The notes beneath the pieces are model-generated. The model was not told where the DNA came from and did not search any database. It worked only from the letters and a program-made list of their open reading frames with translations. A stretch of DNA of 64,000 nt from Massilia rubra (lineage in GTDB: Bacteria > Pseudomonadota > Gammaproteobacteria > Burkholderiales > Burkholderiaceae_D). The position numbers and the translations under genes are program-made. How positions within the stretch are numbered: position 1 is the stretch's first letter; every line of letters begins with the position of its first letter. Where the stretch lies: assembly GCF_011682065.1 (NCBI RefSeq), contig NZ_VUYU01000005.1, positions 264,484 to 328,483 of the forward strand. The letters are read 5' to 3'. This document shows, piece after piece, positions 17,531 to 28,815 of this stretch.

Positions 17531-19522
17531 TCAGGCGCTCAGCCTCGGGCGCTCCTGCAACAGCGCTTCGAACGCATCGGGCGGGAGCGGTTCGCCGAAC
17601 AAAAATCCCTGGCCGTAATCGCAGCCGGCCCGGCGCAATATATCGTATTGCTGTTCGGTCTCCACCCCCTCGGCAATGACTTTCAGGTCCAGCTTGTGGG
17701 CCATGACGATGATGGCCTCGCACAGCGCCACGTTGGCGGCGTCGTGCTCCAGGTTGTAGACGAAGGACTTGTCGATTTTAAGGTAGTCGAGATTAAACTT
17801 GCGCAAGTAGGACAGCGACGAATACCCGGTGCCGAAATCGTCGAGCGAAATCTTGATGCCCGCCTGCTGGAACGCCAGCAACTGCTTCATTACCGCGTTG
17901 TTGGACGCCAGCAGCAGCCCTTCGGTGATCTCGATCCCCACCTCGGGCGGGCCGGTGCCGCCGTTGGGGGCGAAGCTGTAGTCGGTCAGCCAGTGACGGC
18001 AGTTTTCGCCGTTGGTGTGATAGAACTGGACTGGCGAGACGTTGACATTGACCGTCAGTTGCTGGTCGTAGGTGCGCCAGCGGCGCGCGTGCGCCAGCGC
18101 CTGGCGGAAGACCCAGTTGCCGATCGTGACGATCTGCCCGGTGTGCTCGGCGATGGGGATGAAGTCGACCGGGCTGACCGCGCCGCGCGAAGGATGCAGC
18201 CAGCGCACCAGCGCCTCGGCCTTGCGGATGCCGCCGTTATGCATGTCGATGATGGGCTGGAAGTGGACCGCAAGCTGGCCTTCATCGATGGCGCGCCGCA
18301 ACTCGTTGCTGATCGCCATGCGCGCCTGCGCCGCCTCCTGCATGCTGGCGGTGAAATAGGTAAAGCGGTTGCGGCCGTTGTCCTTGGACTGGTACATGGC
18401 CTGGTCGGCGTTGCGCAGCAGTTCGCCCGCCGTCTGCGCGTCGCGCGGATACAGGGTGATGCCGATGCTGGCCGAGATATAGGCCAGCTCGTTGCCGAGC
18501 AGGAAAGGCTTGGCCAGGTCGTTGCGGATTTTTTGGGCCACGTCGGTGACCGTGTCGACATTGTGCAGTTCGCTCAGGGTGATGGTGAATTCGTCCCCGC
18601 CCAGGCGCGCCACGGTATCGCTCTCGCGCACATAGGTTTGCAGGCGCTGCCCGACCTGCTTGAGCAGCATGTCGCCGACCTGGTGCCCGAGCGTGTCGTT
18701 GATTTCCTTGAAGTGGTCGAGGTCGATGAACAGCAGGGCCAGCGGCAAGCCGCTGCGGTGGGCCTTTTTGATGTCCATTTCCAGCCGGTCCTGGAACACA
18801 TTGCGGTTGGGCAGGCCGGTCAGGCGGTCGATGTTGACTTCGCGCAGCGCTTGCTCGATCAGGCGGCGGTCGTGCACCTCGGTCGAGAGCGAATACGCTT
18901 GCTGCTGCAGGGCGGCGATGGTGCGCTGCAGGGTTTGCACGCTGGCCGTGGGGTCGTAGCTTTCGGCCGGCAGCACGTGGGTGTGCAGGGTGCACACTTC
19001 GTCGAACATGGGTGCGTCGGTCGCGGCCGGAAAGGCGTTGAGCGGGTAGGCGCACAGCAGGTCGAAATCGAACTGGCGCTGCAGGTTGTTGAAGAAGCGC
19101 TCGACCCGGATGGCGGCGTCGTGCTTGCCGCCGGCGTTGAGCCAGCAGTGCGAGGTGGCGCACAGGATGGCCACCATTTCGCCGAACACGCACACGCGGC
19201 CCTTGTGCCGCGCGCTGGCCTGGCGGATAACGTTGCCGATGGCGCTGCGGAAGCGCCGCTCGTCGGGCAAGCCATTTTCCATGAACATGGGCAGCATGTG
19301 GTCGGCGTGCAAGGCCAGATAGCGGCCGTTCGCGCTGCGGCCCTGGGGGTCGACCAGGCCGCGCGCGCTCAGGCTCTCGTGCAGCATCTCGAGGTGGGTG
19401 CTGGTGGCGATGGCAATGCCTTTATCGCCACGCTCGAGGGCGTCGCCGATGTAGTCGGACAAGCCTTTGATGAGAAAGACGTCGTCCTCGTAAAACTGGA
19501 CCAGGTGATCGTTCATGCGCAT
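17531..19522 (-). CDS. MEDS-GGDEF-EAL c-di-GMP turnover protein
   Basis: 663 residues. Residues about 1-170 form a MEDS-like sensory domain (HLVQFYEDDVFLIKGLSDYI at the start), then a helical linker, GGDEF (about 235-395) with an intact RLGGDEF loop, and EAL (about 405-655) with KAEALVRW, EITEG, DDFGTGYSSL, KIDKSFV and VIAEGVET all present. Both active sites look intact, although the GGDEF half of such pairs often regulates. MEDS domains are otherwise known as sensors in DcmR-type and anti-sigma proteins, so a soluble signal is likely. A second ATG at 19516 has the better ribosome-site spacing. Confidence 0.85.
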   Translation of the reverse strand: MRMNDHLVQFYEDDVFLIKGLSDYIGDALERGDKGIAIATSTHLEMLHESLSARGLVDPQGRSANGRYLALHADHMLPMFMENGLPDERRFRSAIGNVIRQASARHKGRVCVFGEMVAILCATSHCWLNAGGKHDAAIRVERFFNNLQRQFDFDLLCAYPLNAFPAATDAPMFDEVCTLHTHVLPAESYDPTASVQTLQRTIAALQQQAYSLSTEVHDRRLIEQALREVNIDRLTGLPNRNVFQDRLEMDIKKAHRSGLPLALLFIDLDHFKEINDTLGHQVGDMLLKQVGQRLQTYVRESDTVARLGGDEFTITLSELHNVDTVTDVAQKIRNDLAKPFLLGNELAYISASIGITLYPRDAQTAGELLRNADQAMYQSKDNGRNRFTYFTASMQEAAQARMAISNELRRAIDEGQLAVHFQPIIDMHNGGIRKAEALVRWLHPSRGAVSPVDFIPIAEHTGQIVTIGNWVFRQALAHARRWRTYDQQLTVNVNVSPVQFYHTNGENCRHWLTDYSFAPNGGTGPPEVGIEITEGLLLASNNAVMKQLLAFQQAGIKISLDDFGTGYSSLSYLRKFNLDYLKIDKSFVYNLEHDAANVALCEAIIVMAHKLDLKVIAEGVETEQQYDILRRAGCDYGQGFLFGEPLPPDAFEALLQERPRLSA

Positions 19523-19569
19523 CCCGCAACCGGATGAATGAACTGGTTAGATGCGCCGTGATGGCGTTA

Positions 19570-19811
19570 GTTCCCCCTCAGGCGGGATAAGGCCCGTCAT
19601 TCCCGCGCAGGCGGGATAAGGCCCCGTCATTCCCGCGCAGGCGGGATAAGGCCCCGTCATTCCCGCGCAGGCGGGAATCCAAGGTATCTTAGCTGAGCGA
19701 CCGTGCCTTGGATTCCCGCCTGCGCGGGAATGACGGTATGTAGGAATGACGGTATGTAGGAATGACGGTATGTAGGTTAGTAGCTAAACATCCGCTTGGC
19801 ATCCGCTTGGC
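19570..19811. repeat. Tandem and palindromic repeat hot-spot
   Basis: This lies in the 353 noncoding bases between the MEDS gene and the lipoprotein gene. Three copies of a 30-base unit (core GTCATTCCCGCGCAGGCGGGA, starts 19596, 19626, 19656) follow a truncated copy. The last copy forms the left arm of an 83-bp palindromic element (19654-19736). Three tandem copies of a 16-base unit (GGAATGACGGTATGTA) follow at 19727-19774, and two copies of an 11-base unit (ATCCGCTTGGC) at 19790-19811. Confidence 0.85.
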
Positions 19812-19875
19812 TCAACGGCATTGGGGAATGACGGCGCTTAAGTTACCGGTATTGTCCGCAGCGCCAGGACGCAGC

Positions 19876-20193
19876 TCAGGACGCCGGAATGTGCGCGCGC
19901 CGGCGCACCTTGCGCACCACCCCTTGCGCATCGAGCAGCACCACGATCTCGTCGAAGCCGCCAGGCACGGCCAACTGGTACAGCCATGTTTCGACACCGT
20001 TGTCGAAGGCCACCTTGCGCGTGACGCCCAGGCTGGCCAGCAGGCTCGCGCGCGTGCTCTGCCCCGGGCGGATGGCGCGCACCTGCTCCGCCGTTACCTG
20101 GGTCCCGGGCGGCGCCGCGGGCGCCTGGGCGCAGGCCCCGAGCCATAGCGCCGCGGCCAGCACGGCAGCGCAGCGCGCAGCGGCCGCACTCAT
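19876..20193 (-). CDS. SmpA/OmlA-like small lipoprotein
   Basis: 105 residues with a lipoprotein signal (ALWLGACAQAP, Cys 21) and a BamE/SmpA-like fold suggested by VRAIRPGQSTRASLLASLG near the start and FDEIVVLLDAQGVVRKVR at the end. Such lipoproteins sit in the periplasm or outer membrane; this one is too divergent to call BamE. Its ATG overlaps the stop of the upstream gene (ATGA), so the two are translationally coupled. Confidence 0.65.
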   Translation of the reverse strand: MSAAAARCAAVLAAALWLGACAQAPAAPPGTQVTAEQVRAIRPGQSTRASLLASLGVTRKVAFDNGVETWLYQLAVPGGFDEIVVLLDAQGVVRKVRRRAHIPAS

Positions 20194-21011
20194 GGCGCGC
20201 CACCCGCCGCATCGTCCATGTACTCGAACTCGACAATCGCGTCATCCGGCCAGCTGGCGTCGAAAATCGGGGCGTAATAGCTGCGATCGAGCAGCACCTG
20301 GCAGTCGCAAAAGCGCAGGTCGTCGGCGGTGAGCCGCCCGCCCGCGTACAGCATGGCAAACGGCAGGACTTCGGCGCGCGCGCCGTGGCGCACGGTGACG
20401 GCGAACACGGGCCGCTCGGCGAAGAACAGGTAGTTGCCATCGGCGCTGGCGCAGACCTGGTCGGCATTGCTCAGCGCGTCCGACAGCCAGCCGAACAGGG
20501 GCGAGCTGTTCGACACCAGCCCCGCTTCGATCCCGACCCGGCATTCGAGCCGCAGGTCGCCCAGGCGGCGCGTGCCCGGCGCCACGCCGGGGCTGTGGAT
20601 GGCGGCGCGCCAGGTCAGGCTGTCGCCGCGCCGGTTGGCGATGACGGCGGCGTCCTCGCGCAGCGCCGCCTCATTGCGCGGCAAGACGAAACTGTTGTCG
20701 CCATCGAGCGCGAGCGGCACGCTGATGCGCTCGCCCGCGATGCGCACGGCCACGCCGCGCATGTCGGTGGTCGGCAGGCGCGGCAGCAAGCGGAAGCGCA
20801 GGCTGGCCGCGCTCGCCAGCGCATGCTCGCGTTCGAAACGCGCCACCCCGGCCATCATCTTGCGGTAGGACTTGTCGACCGGATCGCGCACGTAGGGAAC
20901 GAGCACGGTTTGCATGGGCGCGGCCGCATCTTCCCGGGCCGCGCCGGCGGGCAGGATCGGGCTGGCCAACATGGCAACGGCGAGGCGGAAAAGGATTGTC
21001 AGGAATGACAT
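20190..21011 (-). CDS. Exported protein of unknown function
   Basis: 273 residues with a signal peptide (MSFLTILFRLAVAMLASPILPAGA). The mature protein begins with VLVPYVRDPVDKSYRKMM, has a middle part with long beta runs and ends with DRSYYAPIFDASWPDDAIVEFEYMDD. No catalytic motif is recognised. It overlaps the downstream SmpA-like lipoprotein by four bases and starts 57 bases after the YcbK-like gene, so the three genes look like one envelope operon. The ATG at 21011 is chosen for the signal peptide. Confidence 0.6.
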   Translation of the reverse strand: MSFLTILFRLAVAMLASPILPAGAAREDAAAPMQTVLVPYVRDPVDKSYRKMMAGVARFEREHALASAASLRFRLLPRLPTTDMRGVAVRIAGERISVPLALDGDNSFVLPRNEAALREDAAVIANRRGDSLTWRAAIHSPGVAPGTRRLGDLRLECRVGIEAGLVSNSSPLFGWLSDALSNADQVCASADGNYLFFAERPVFAVTVRHGARAEVLPFAMLYAGGRLTADDLRFCDCQVLLDRSYYAPIFDASWPDDAIVEFEYMDDAAGGAP

Positions 21012-21067
21012 GGCGCCATGCGCCCGGGCGGCGCGCGCAGTGACGCGGCGCGGCCCGGCTGGCACGC

Positions 21068-21604
21068 TTACCAGCGGCGCAGGCGGCCGGTATCGAGGTG
21101 GACGAATTGCGAATCCGGGTAGTAGCCGACCCCGCCGCCGCGCGCGTTGAGCGCCGCCTTGTGCACATGCGACAGGCTCTGGCCCGGCATGCGGATGTCG
21201 ATGGCCTTGCCTTCGAGGTGCATGCTGTGGCGCGCCACGCCATCGCTCGCTTCGGCCAGCATTTGATTGGTTTCGGGCGAGCGGTAACCGGAAATGACGT
21301 GCAGGACCGGATCGCGCCCGAGCTGGGTGCTGACCCTGTTGAGCAGCACCAGCAATTGCGGGTCGATTTCAGCCACCGAGTTGCTGCGGTGGTCGCGCAA
21401 CAGCTTGTTGATGTCGGTGAGCGACTCGGGCAGGAAACGGCCCTCGGCCCAGAACACGCTGCGCAGGCTTTCGCCCGTGTGGGTGTTATACAGGCGCAAG
21501 GTGCGTTCGCCTGGTGCGGCCTTGGCGGTACGGGCCATGGCGGGAAGACTCAGTGCCGATGCCAGTACAACCGAACTCTTTAGAAAGGAGCGGCGTGGGT
21601 TCAT
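21068..21604 (-). CDS. YcbK/DUF882 family peptidoglycan peptidase-like protein (Tat signal)
   Basis: 178 residues. The N-terminus has a twin-arginine type signal (NPRRSFLKSS followed by a hydrophobic run and AMARTAKAA). The mature domain matches the M15-like DUF882 family: LRLYNTHTGES, the SGYRSPETNQML segment, the zinc-type HxxxxxxD in SMHLEGKAIDIRMPG, and the final QFVHLDTGRLRRW with the last His ligand. It probably cuts or binds peptidoglycan in the periplasm. It heads the three-gene group that runs to 19876. The family has a well-conserved layout, so the call is firm. Confidence 0.8.
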   Translation of the reverse strand: MNPRRSFLKSSVVLASALSLPAMARTAKAAPGERTLRLYNTHTGESLRSVFWAEGRFLPESLTDINKLLRDHRSNSVAEIDPQLLVLLNRVSTQLGRDPVLHVISGYRSPETNQMLAEASDGVARHSMHLEGKAIDIRMPGQSLSHVHKAALNARGGGVGYYPDSQFVHLDTGRLRRW

Positions 21605-21827
21605 GATCGATCCTTACGCTTATACACGAATGACCATCATACACACCCTCGGCGCCGCGCGCACGCAATTACGCGCGAAAACGCAAAAAGAGTCAAGTGA
21701 AGCTAACACAAACAATGTTGGCAAATGTGGTGAAATTGTCACGGGCTTTTTTAGCATCTTTTCATAGAGGAAACGAAACAAACTCTGGTGAAACCCCGAA
21801 AAATATGAATTTATTACGTTGAGATTA

Positions 21828-21858
21828 TTGCTACAACAATTATTTCCTTTGCTATAGT
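21828..21858 (+). promoter_or_regulatory. Candidate promoter for the PEP-CTERM/subtilase pair
   Basis: TTGCTA at 21828-21833 and TATAGT at 21853-21858 are separated by 19 bases, longer than ideal. They lie in a clearly AT-rich 337-base intergenic region (21605-21941) that otherwise shows no gene. Confidence 0.35.
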
Positions 21859-21941
21859 CTTTTGCACTTTTAAGAAAAGTAGCAAGCAGGCAAATCGACC
21901 TGTACGCCCATTGATCGAACTAATCAAACATAAGGCAAGAG

Positions 21942-22724
21942 ATGAATCGCACAGTCACCCCGCTGGGTACCCCACGGCGCGCCACCCGCGCACTCCACAC
22001 GATCGCCGCTGTCGCCGCGCTGTTTTGCGCGCTGCCGGCCATGGCCAGTCCCATCACTTTCGAATCGAGCCTGCCGAATGCGCTGCTCAGCGGCGAATCG
22101 ATCAGCGAGGGCGGCTACGACATGCTGTTCCTGCCCAGCCCGGACAGTGTCGGCCCGGACCTGACCACGCCGTACGGCACGGTGGTCAACAGCAAAGATC
22201 CGAACACCTGCACGGTATTCGGCTGCCCGACCGGCGCCAGCGGACACTTCCTTGCGGTTCTCAACGATGGCGGCGTGAAATTTACGCGCGCCGGCCAGCA
22301 GTTCCAGCTCGGCAGCTTGAGCCTGGCGTTCCTGCCGCCGATCAGCGTTCCTGACGGCGAGTATGGCTTGCTGCAATTTTCCGGCATCCGCGGCGACGGC
22401 ACCGTGGTCTCGAGCACCTCGGCTTTCCCTGGCCAGGCCGCCAACGGCAGCTTTACCTTCGGTTCGGCCCTGATCGACCAGAAATTCCGCAATGAAGTGC
22501 TGACCAGCCTGACCGTGAACGCCTGCCTGTTCGACGGCAATGGCGGCTGCTACAACTCGGTCGACAACCCGGCCAACGGCCAGGCCCAGTTCGCGCTCGA
22601 CGACATCAGCTTCAACGCCGTGCCGGAACCGGGCTCGTTCCTGCTGGTGGGCCTCGGTATCGGCGCCATCGGCCTGACCCGCCGCCGCAGCAAAGCATCC
22701 CCATCGACCCCGGCCACCATCTGA
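21942..22724 (+). CDS. PEP-CTERM surface protein
   Basis: 260 residues: signal peptide (about 1-36, ending ALPAMASPI), a beta-rich extracellular domain with TFESSLPNALLSGESISEGGYDM and a Cys pair in NTCTVFGCPTG, and a sorting tail VPEPGSFLLVGLGIGAIGL followed by RRR. The tail predicts exosortase processing. It is transcribed just before a very large subtilase (19 bases apart), so the two are likely co-expressed; whether the protease acts on it is unknown. An AGAG ribosome site lies before the ATG. Confidence 0.8.
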   Translation: MNRTVTPLGTPRRATRALHTIAAVAALFCALPAMASPITFESSLPNALLSGESISEGGYDMLFLPSPDSVGPDLTTPYGTVVNSKDPNTCTVFGCPTGASGHFLAVLNDGGVKFTRAGQQFQLGSLSLAFLPPISVPDGEYGLLQFSGIRGDGTVVSSTSAFPGQAANGSFTFGSALIDQKFRNEVLTSLTVNACLFDGNGGCYNSVDNPANGQAQFALDDISFNAVPEPGSFLLVGLGIGAIGLTRRRSKASPSTPATI

Positions 22725-22743
22725 GCCCGCAAGGAAATTGACC

Positions 22744-25902
<3,159 letters not shown>

Positions 25903-25950
25903 GCGGGAAGGACGGGCGCGCCGCACGGTGCGCTCGTGTGTTTCGTTAGT

Positions 25951-25988
25951 GAAAAAGGCTGCGGCAATCTTGCCCGCAGCCTTTTTTT
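25951..25988 (+). terminator. Rho-independent terminator after the subtilase gene
   Basis: AAAAAGGCTGCGG pairs with CCGCAGCCTTTTT around GCAATCTTGC-type loop sequence, followed by a T-run. It also lies just after the stop of the opposing lipoprotein gene. Confidence 0.8.
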
Positions 25989-26006
25989 ATGGGGGGAGCC
26001 GATTCC

Positions 26007-26495
26007 TCAGCGCGCCTCGCTGCCGCCCAGGCCGCGTGCTTGCAGCACGCACTTGCCGGCGCTGCAGGTCGCGCCCGGGTCTTGCTCGACCGAGCAGGTC
26101 GACATCATGCCGCTTTTCTCGTTGACTTTCTTTTCCGCCGCCGCCTGTTCGGCCGCCAGGCGCGCCAGCAGGTCGCCGTTGCTGCGCTTGGCCGACCAGG
26201 GCAGGAAACCGGCCGGGCCGCCGCACGCCTTGCTGCCGACCGGCAGGGTGCGGCACTGGCTGGCGTTGTCGCAGGCGGCGTCGCCGATTTCGGCCGTGAT
26301 GCGCGCGCCGAGCGAACCGCCGGCCGCATCGCTGGCGGCCACCGGTGCGGCCGGCGCAGCTGGCGCCGGCGATGCCGCCGGCGCGGGCGCGGCCGGGGCG
26401 GACGTGTTGGACGGCTCGCTGCAGGCGGTGCCGGCGGCGATCAGGGCGGCTGCGATGCACAGGCGCAAGAAGGAGGAGGGGGCAGGTTTTTTCAT
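26007..26495 (-). CDS. Lipoprotein of unknown function
   Basis: 162 residues with a lipobox at IAAGTACSEPS (Cys 25), an Ala/Pro-rich linker (APAPAASPAPAAPAAP) and a mature domain with six Cys (DAACDNASQCRTLPVGSKACGG, STCSVEQDPGATCSAGKC), probably disulphide-bonded. The family is not recognised. It converges with the subtilase gene across a terminator and lies about 50 bases downstream of the SDR gene. Confidence 0.6.
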   Translation of the reverse strand: MKKPAPSSFLRLCIAAALIAAGTACSEPSNTSAPAAPAPAASPAPAAPAAPVAASDAAGGSLGARITAEIGDAACDNASQCRTLPVGSKACGGPAGFLPWSAKRSNGDLLARLAAEQAAAEKKVNEKSGMMSTCSVEQDPGATCSAGKCVLQARGLGGSEAR

Positions 26496-26547
26496 GCCCC
26501 ATCATCCCGGATCGATGCCCGCTTTGCAAGCGGGGCACGATGTGTTC

Positions 26548-27321
26548 TTAATTTCTCCCGGCCATCACGCCGCCATCCACATCCCACACCGCGCCGGTGA
26601 CCCAGGCCGCCTCGCCCGAGAGAAGGAAGGCGACCGTATTGGCCACATCCTGCGCCGTGCCGATGCGTCCGATCGGATGGAAGGCGTCGAAGCCCCGCAG
26701 CGCGGCCGCCACCTGGTCTTTCGGAATGAAGCCTTCGTACACGGGCGTGTCGACCACCGCCGGCGCGACCGCATTGACGCGGATCCGGTGCGGCGCCAGT
26801 TCCATCGCCAGATGCTGGGTCAGCGCGTGGATGCCGGCCTTGGCCATCGAATAGGCCGACGACGGCGTGGCGGCGACTGCCTGGCGCGCCCACATCGAGC
26901 CGATATTGACGATCGCCCCTGGAGCGCCGCGCGCCACCATGCTCGCCACCACCGACTGCGTCAGGAAGAACAGGCCGCGATTGATCGCCTGGTACTGGTC
27001 GTAGTCCGCCGCGCCGTGCTCCAGGAAAGGCTTGGGAAAGAAGACCCCGGCGGCGTTGAGGATCAGGTTGATCTGCGGATGATCGGCGGCAAGTTGCTGG
27101 CGCAGGCGGTCCAGGTCGGCCTGGTCGCCGATGTCGCCGGCCAGGGTGTGCACGCGCCCGGGAGCGTCGAGCCCGGCGGCGGCGCGCGCGTTCTTGGCGG
27201 CGTCGCGCCCGAGCAGCACCACCGAGCCGCCGCCACGCACCACCGCGCCTGCCGACGCCAGGCCGATGCCGCTGTTGCCGCCGATAGCGAGCAGGGTTTG
27301 TCCTTCAAAAGCGTGATTCAT
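26548..27321 (-). CDS. SDR family NAD(P)-dependent oxidoreductase
   Basis: 257 residues with a Rossmann fold: nucleotide loop [10 protein letters not shown] (a small change from the usual TGxxxGIG), LNAAG at about 91, Ser in GSMWARQ and the catalytic YSMAK. The C-terminus [17 protein letters not shown] is typical of classical SDRs. It probably reduces or oxidises a small carbonyl/alcohol. The gene is preceded by a perfect palindrome that also occurs before the TetR gene next door, so the regulator probably represses both. Confidence 0.85.
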   Translation of the reverse strand: MNHAFEGQTLLAIGGNSGIGLASAGAVVRGGGSVVLLGRDAAKNARAAAGLDAPGRVHTLAGDIGDQADLDRLRQQLAADHPQINLILNAAGVFFPKPFLEHGAADYDQYQAINRGLFFLTQSVVASMVARGAPGAIVNIGSMWARQAVAATPSSAYSMAKAGIHALTQHLAMELAPHRIRVNAVAPAVVDTPVYEGFIPKDQVAAALRGFDAFHPIGRIGTAQDVANTVAFLLSGEAAWVTGAVWDVDGGVMAGRN

Positions 27322-27335
27322 GCTAGACCTTTCTA

Positions 27336-27351
27336 TACCAACTAGTTGGTA
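27336..27351. promoter_or_regulatory. TetR-type operator before the SDR gene
   Basis: TACCAACTAGTTGGTA is a perfect 16-base palindrome 14 bases upstream of the SDR start codon. The same left half (TACCAACTAGT) is found before the TetR gene. Confidence 0.65.
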
Positions 27352-27402
27352 GGTTGATGTTGCCAAAAAAGGCCGGCCGCAGCCGGCAAGGGAGAAAATT
27401 GC

Positions 27403-27990
27403 TCAGGCCAGCATGTTCGAGACGTAGGTGGCGCCGGCGTTGGCGGGACTGTGGTCGGTACCCACACCGCGCCCGACCATCATCGCCCCTTCCAGCGCGC
27501 TGAGCAGCCCGTAGGCTTGTTCTTCGGCGCTGCCGTGCACGCGCAGCAGGCCGGCTTGTTGGCCCTGGCCGATGGTGCCCGCCAGCCAGTCCAGGTTCAG
27601 CTGGAAAAAAGCGCGCACGTCCAGCGCAAGCTCGGGCGACATCGCTTGCGCCTCCGCGCCCAGGATGCCGCACAGGCACAGGCGCCGGTCCTGCTGGTAG
27701 GTGGCGGCGAACAGCGCGCCGTAGCGCGCCAGGCGCGCGGGCGCATCCTCGCCGCTGGCGTCGATGTCGCGCAACAGGGTGGCGAAGCGGTCGGCGTAGC
27801 GCTGCACGATGGTCTGCACCAGGTCGGCCTTGGTGCGGAAATGGTGGTGGATGCTGGGCTTCTTGATATCGATCTCGCGCGCGATGTCGTCGTACGAAAA
27901 GCCGTTGTAGCCGTACTGCTGGATCAGGCGCTGGGCCGCGTCCACCACCCGCTCGGCCGAGGCCGACAGTTCCGAAAATTGTTTGACCAC
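27403..27990 (-). CDS. TetR/AcrR family transcriptional regulator
   Basis: 195 residues with a GTG start after GGAGG. The N-terminal HTH (about 12-60) reads RVVDAAQRLIQQYGYNGFSYDDIAREIDIKKPSIHHHF, a clear TetR motif; the C-terminal part is all helix with Cys-rich RRLCLCGILGAE, common in the TetR group that controls SDR genes and electrophile detoxification. Its operator-like palindromes lie just before its own gene and before the downstream SDR gene, so it is likely a self-controlled repressor of the pair. Confidence 0.85.
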   Translation of the reverse strand: MVKQFSELSASAERVVDAAQRLIQQYGYNGFSYDDIAREIDIKKPSIHHHFRTKADLVQTIVQRYADRFATLLRDIDASGEDAPARLARYGALFAATYQQDRRLCLCGILGAEAQAMSPELALDVRAFFQLNLDWLAGTIGQGQQAGLLRVHGSAEEQAYGLLSALEGAMMVGRGVGTDHSPANAGATYVSNMLA

Positions 27991-28002
27991 CCTGCCTCCG
28001 TT

Positions 28003-28023
28003 TGCCTACCAACTAGTAGGTTT
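28003..28023. promoter_or_regulatory. Second TetR-type operator, before the tetR gene
   Basis: TGCCTACCAACTAGTAGGTT shares the half-site TACCAACTAGT with the palindrome at 27336 and ends a few bases from the Shine-Dalgarno of the TetR gene. The second half is imperfect (TAGGT for TTGGTA). Confidence 0.55.
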
Positions 28024-28081
28024 GGATAGTGCCCGAGTGCTGGCGCGCTGTCAAGCGCCAGCCGCCCTCCGCAGATTCCTA

Positions 28082-28265
28082 CAACCGGGGTCAGAGCTCT
28101 AAACTGCAATTAATTGATGAATCGACTGGATTTTCGGTCAAGGCGGTGGAATGCAGCGCCAATCGGCGCGTCTGCTGTGTTGTGGCGCCTGAACCGTTGC
28201 AGGAAGCAGACAACATAGCGCTGGGAAAGCTTTTTTGTTGCTGATTGGAGCTCTGCCCCCGGTTG
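28082..28265. repeat. 184-bp palindromic-ended repeat element, copy 1
   Basis: It begins CAACCGGGGTCAGAGCTCT and ends AGAGCT-type sequence running to CCCCCGGTTG, so its ends are inverted. Its inner part (GCCTGAACCGTTG, AAGCAGACAA, TTTTTTGTTGCT) is shared with a copy at 31351-31532. It fills the gap (28024-28308) between the tetR promoter and the next gene; no ORF is in it. Confidence 0.75.
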
Positions 28266-28308
28266 AAAAGCGCTGAGCCCGCTTGACGCGGTGCCTGTAC
28301 TATTCGTC

Positions 28309-28710
28309 ATGGAAAACAATCACCCCGTGCTGCGCGAGATCATCGAGCTGTTCGTCGAACCGTCGCGCAAGGCGCGCTATCTCTATTTCTGGGAAAAATC
28401 GAAACGCCGCGGGCAGTTACTCGACGAGTTGCTGCATGACGCACGCGACCTGCGCGCCGATCGCTGCCGGGAACTCGTGCCGACCCTGTCCGACCCCGAC
28501 CAGCTGCTGGCGCTGATGCGCAAACAGGGGGCCGGCAAGACCTGCTACGTCTTTGGCCGCTCGACCTTCGACGGCGAGCAAGCCGACTTGCGCGCAGCCC
28601 TGGCCGACGTGGCCGGACGCATGCGCGAAGTCATCGTCTTTGCGCGCGACACGCAGCTCGCTTTCGTGGAAGAGCACGACGGGCGCCAGTTCATCCTGTC
28701 AATGAAGTGA
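28309..28710 (+). CDS. Conserved hypothetical protein
   Basis: A 133-residue cytoplasmic protein, no signal peptide. It contains VLREIIELFVEPSRKARYLYFWEK, a helical start, and a C-terminal half with alternating strands (TCYVFGRSTFDGE, REVIVFARDTQLAFVEEHDG). I do not recognise a domain. The ATG at 28309 is chosen over a GTG at 28291; no strong ribosome site is visible for either. It follows a repeat element that replaces the usual promoter region. Confidence 0.5.
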   Translation: MENNHPVLREIIELFVEPSRKARYLYFWEKSKRRGQLLDELLHDARDLRADRCRELVPTLSDPDQLLALMRKQGAGKTCYVFGRSTFDGEQADLRAALADVAGRMREVIVFARDTQLAFVEEHDGRQFILSMK

Positions 28711-28815
28711 GGCCGGCAAGGGCTGCGCCGCACCCGCCGCGTTGTTTGCAAACCCGCGACACCTCGGAACGCGGTGTTGCAACACGGCGGGCGTGGAATG
28801 CGTATTCATCCGAGC

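Noticed and set aside
19570-19811. CRISPR-like array
   Set aside because: The units are directly adjacent without unique spacers and no cas gene is near, so they are simple tandem repeats.
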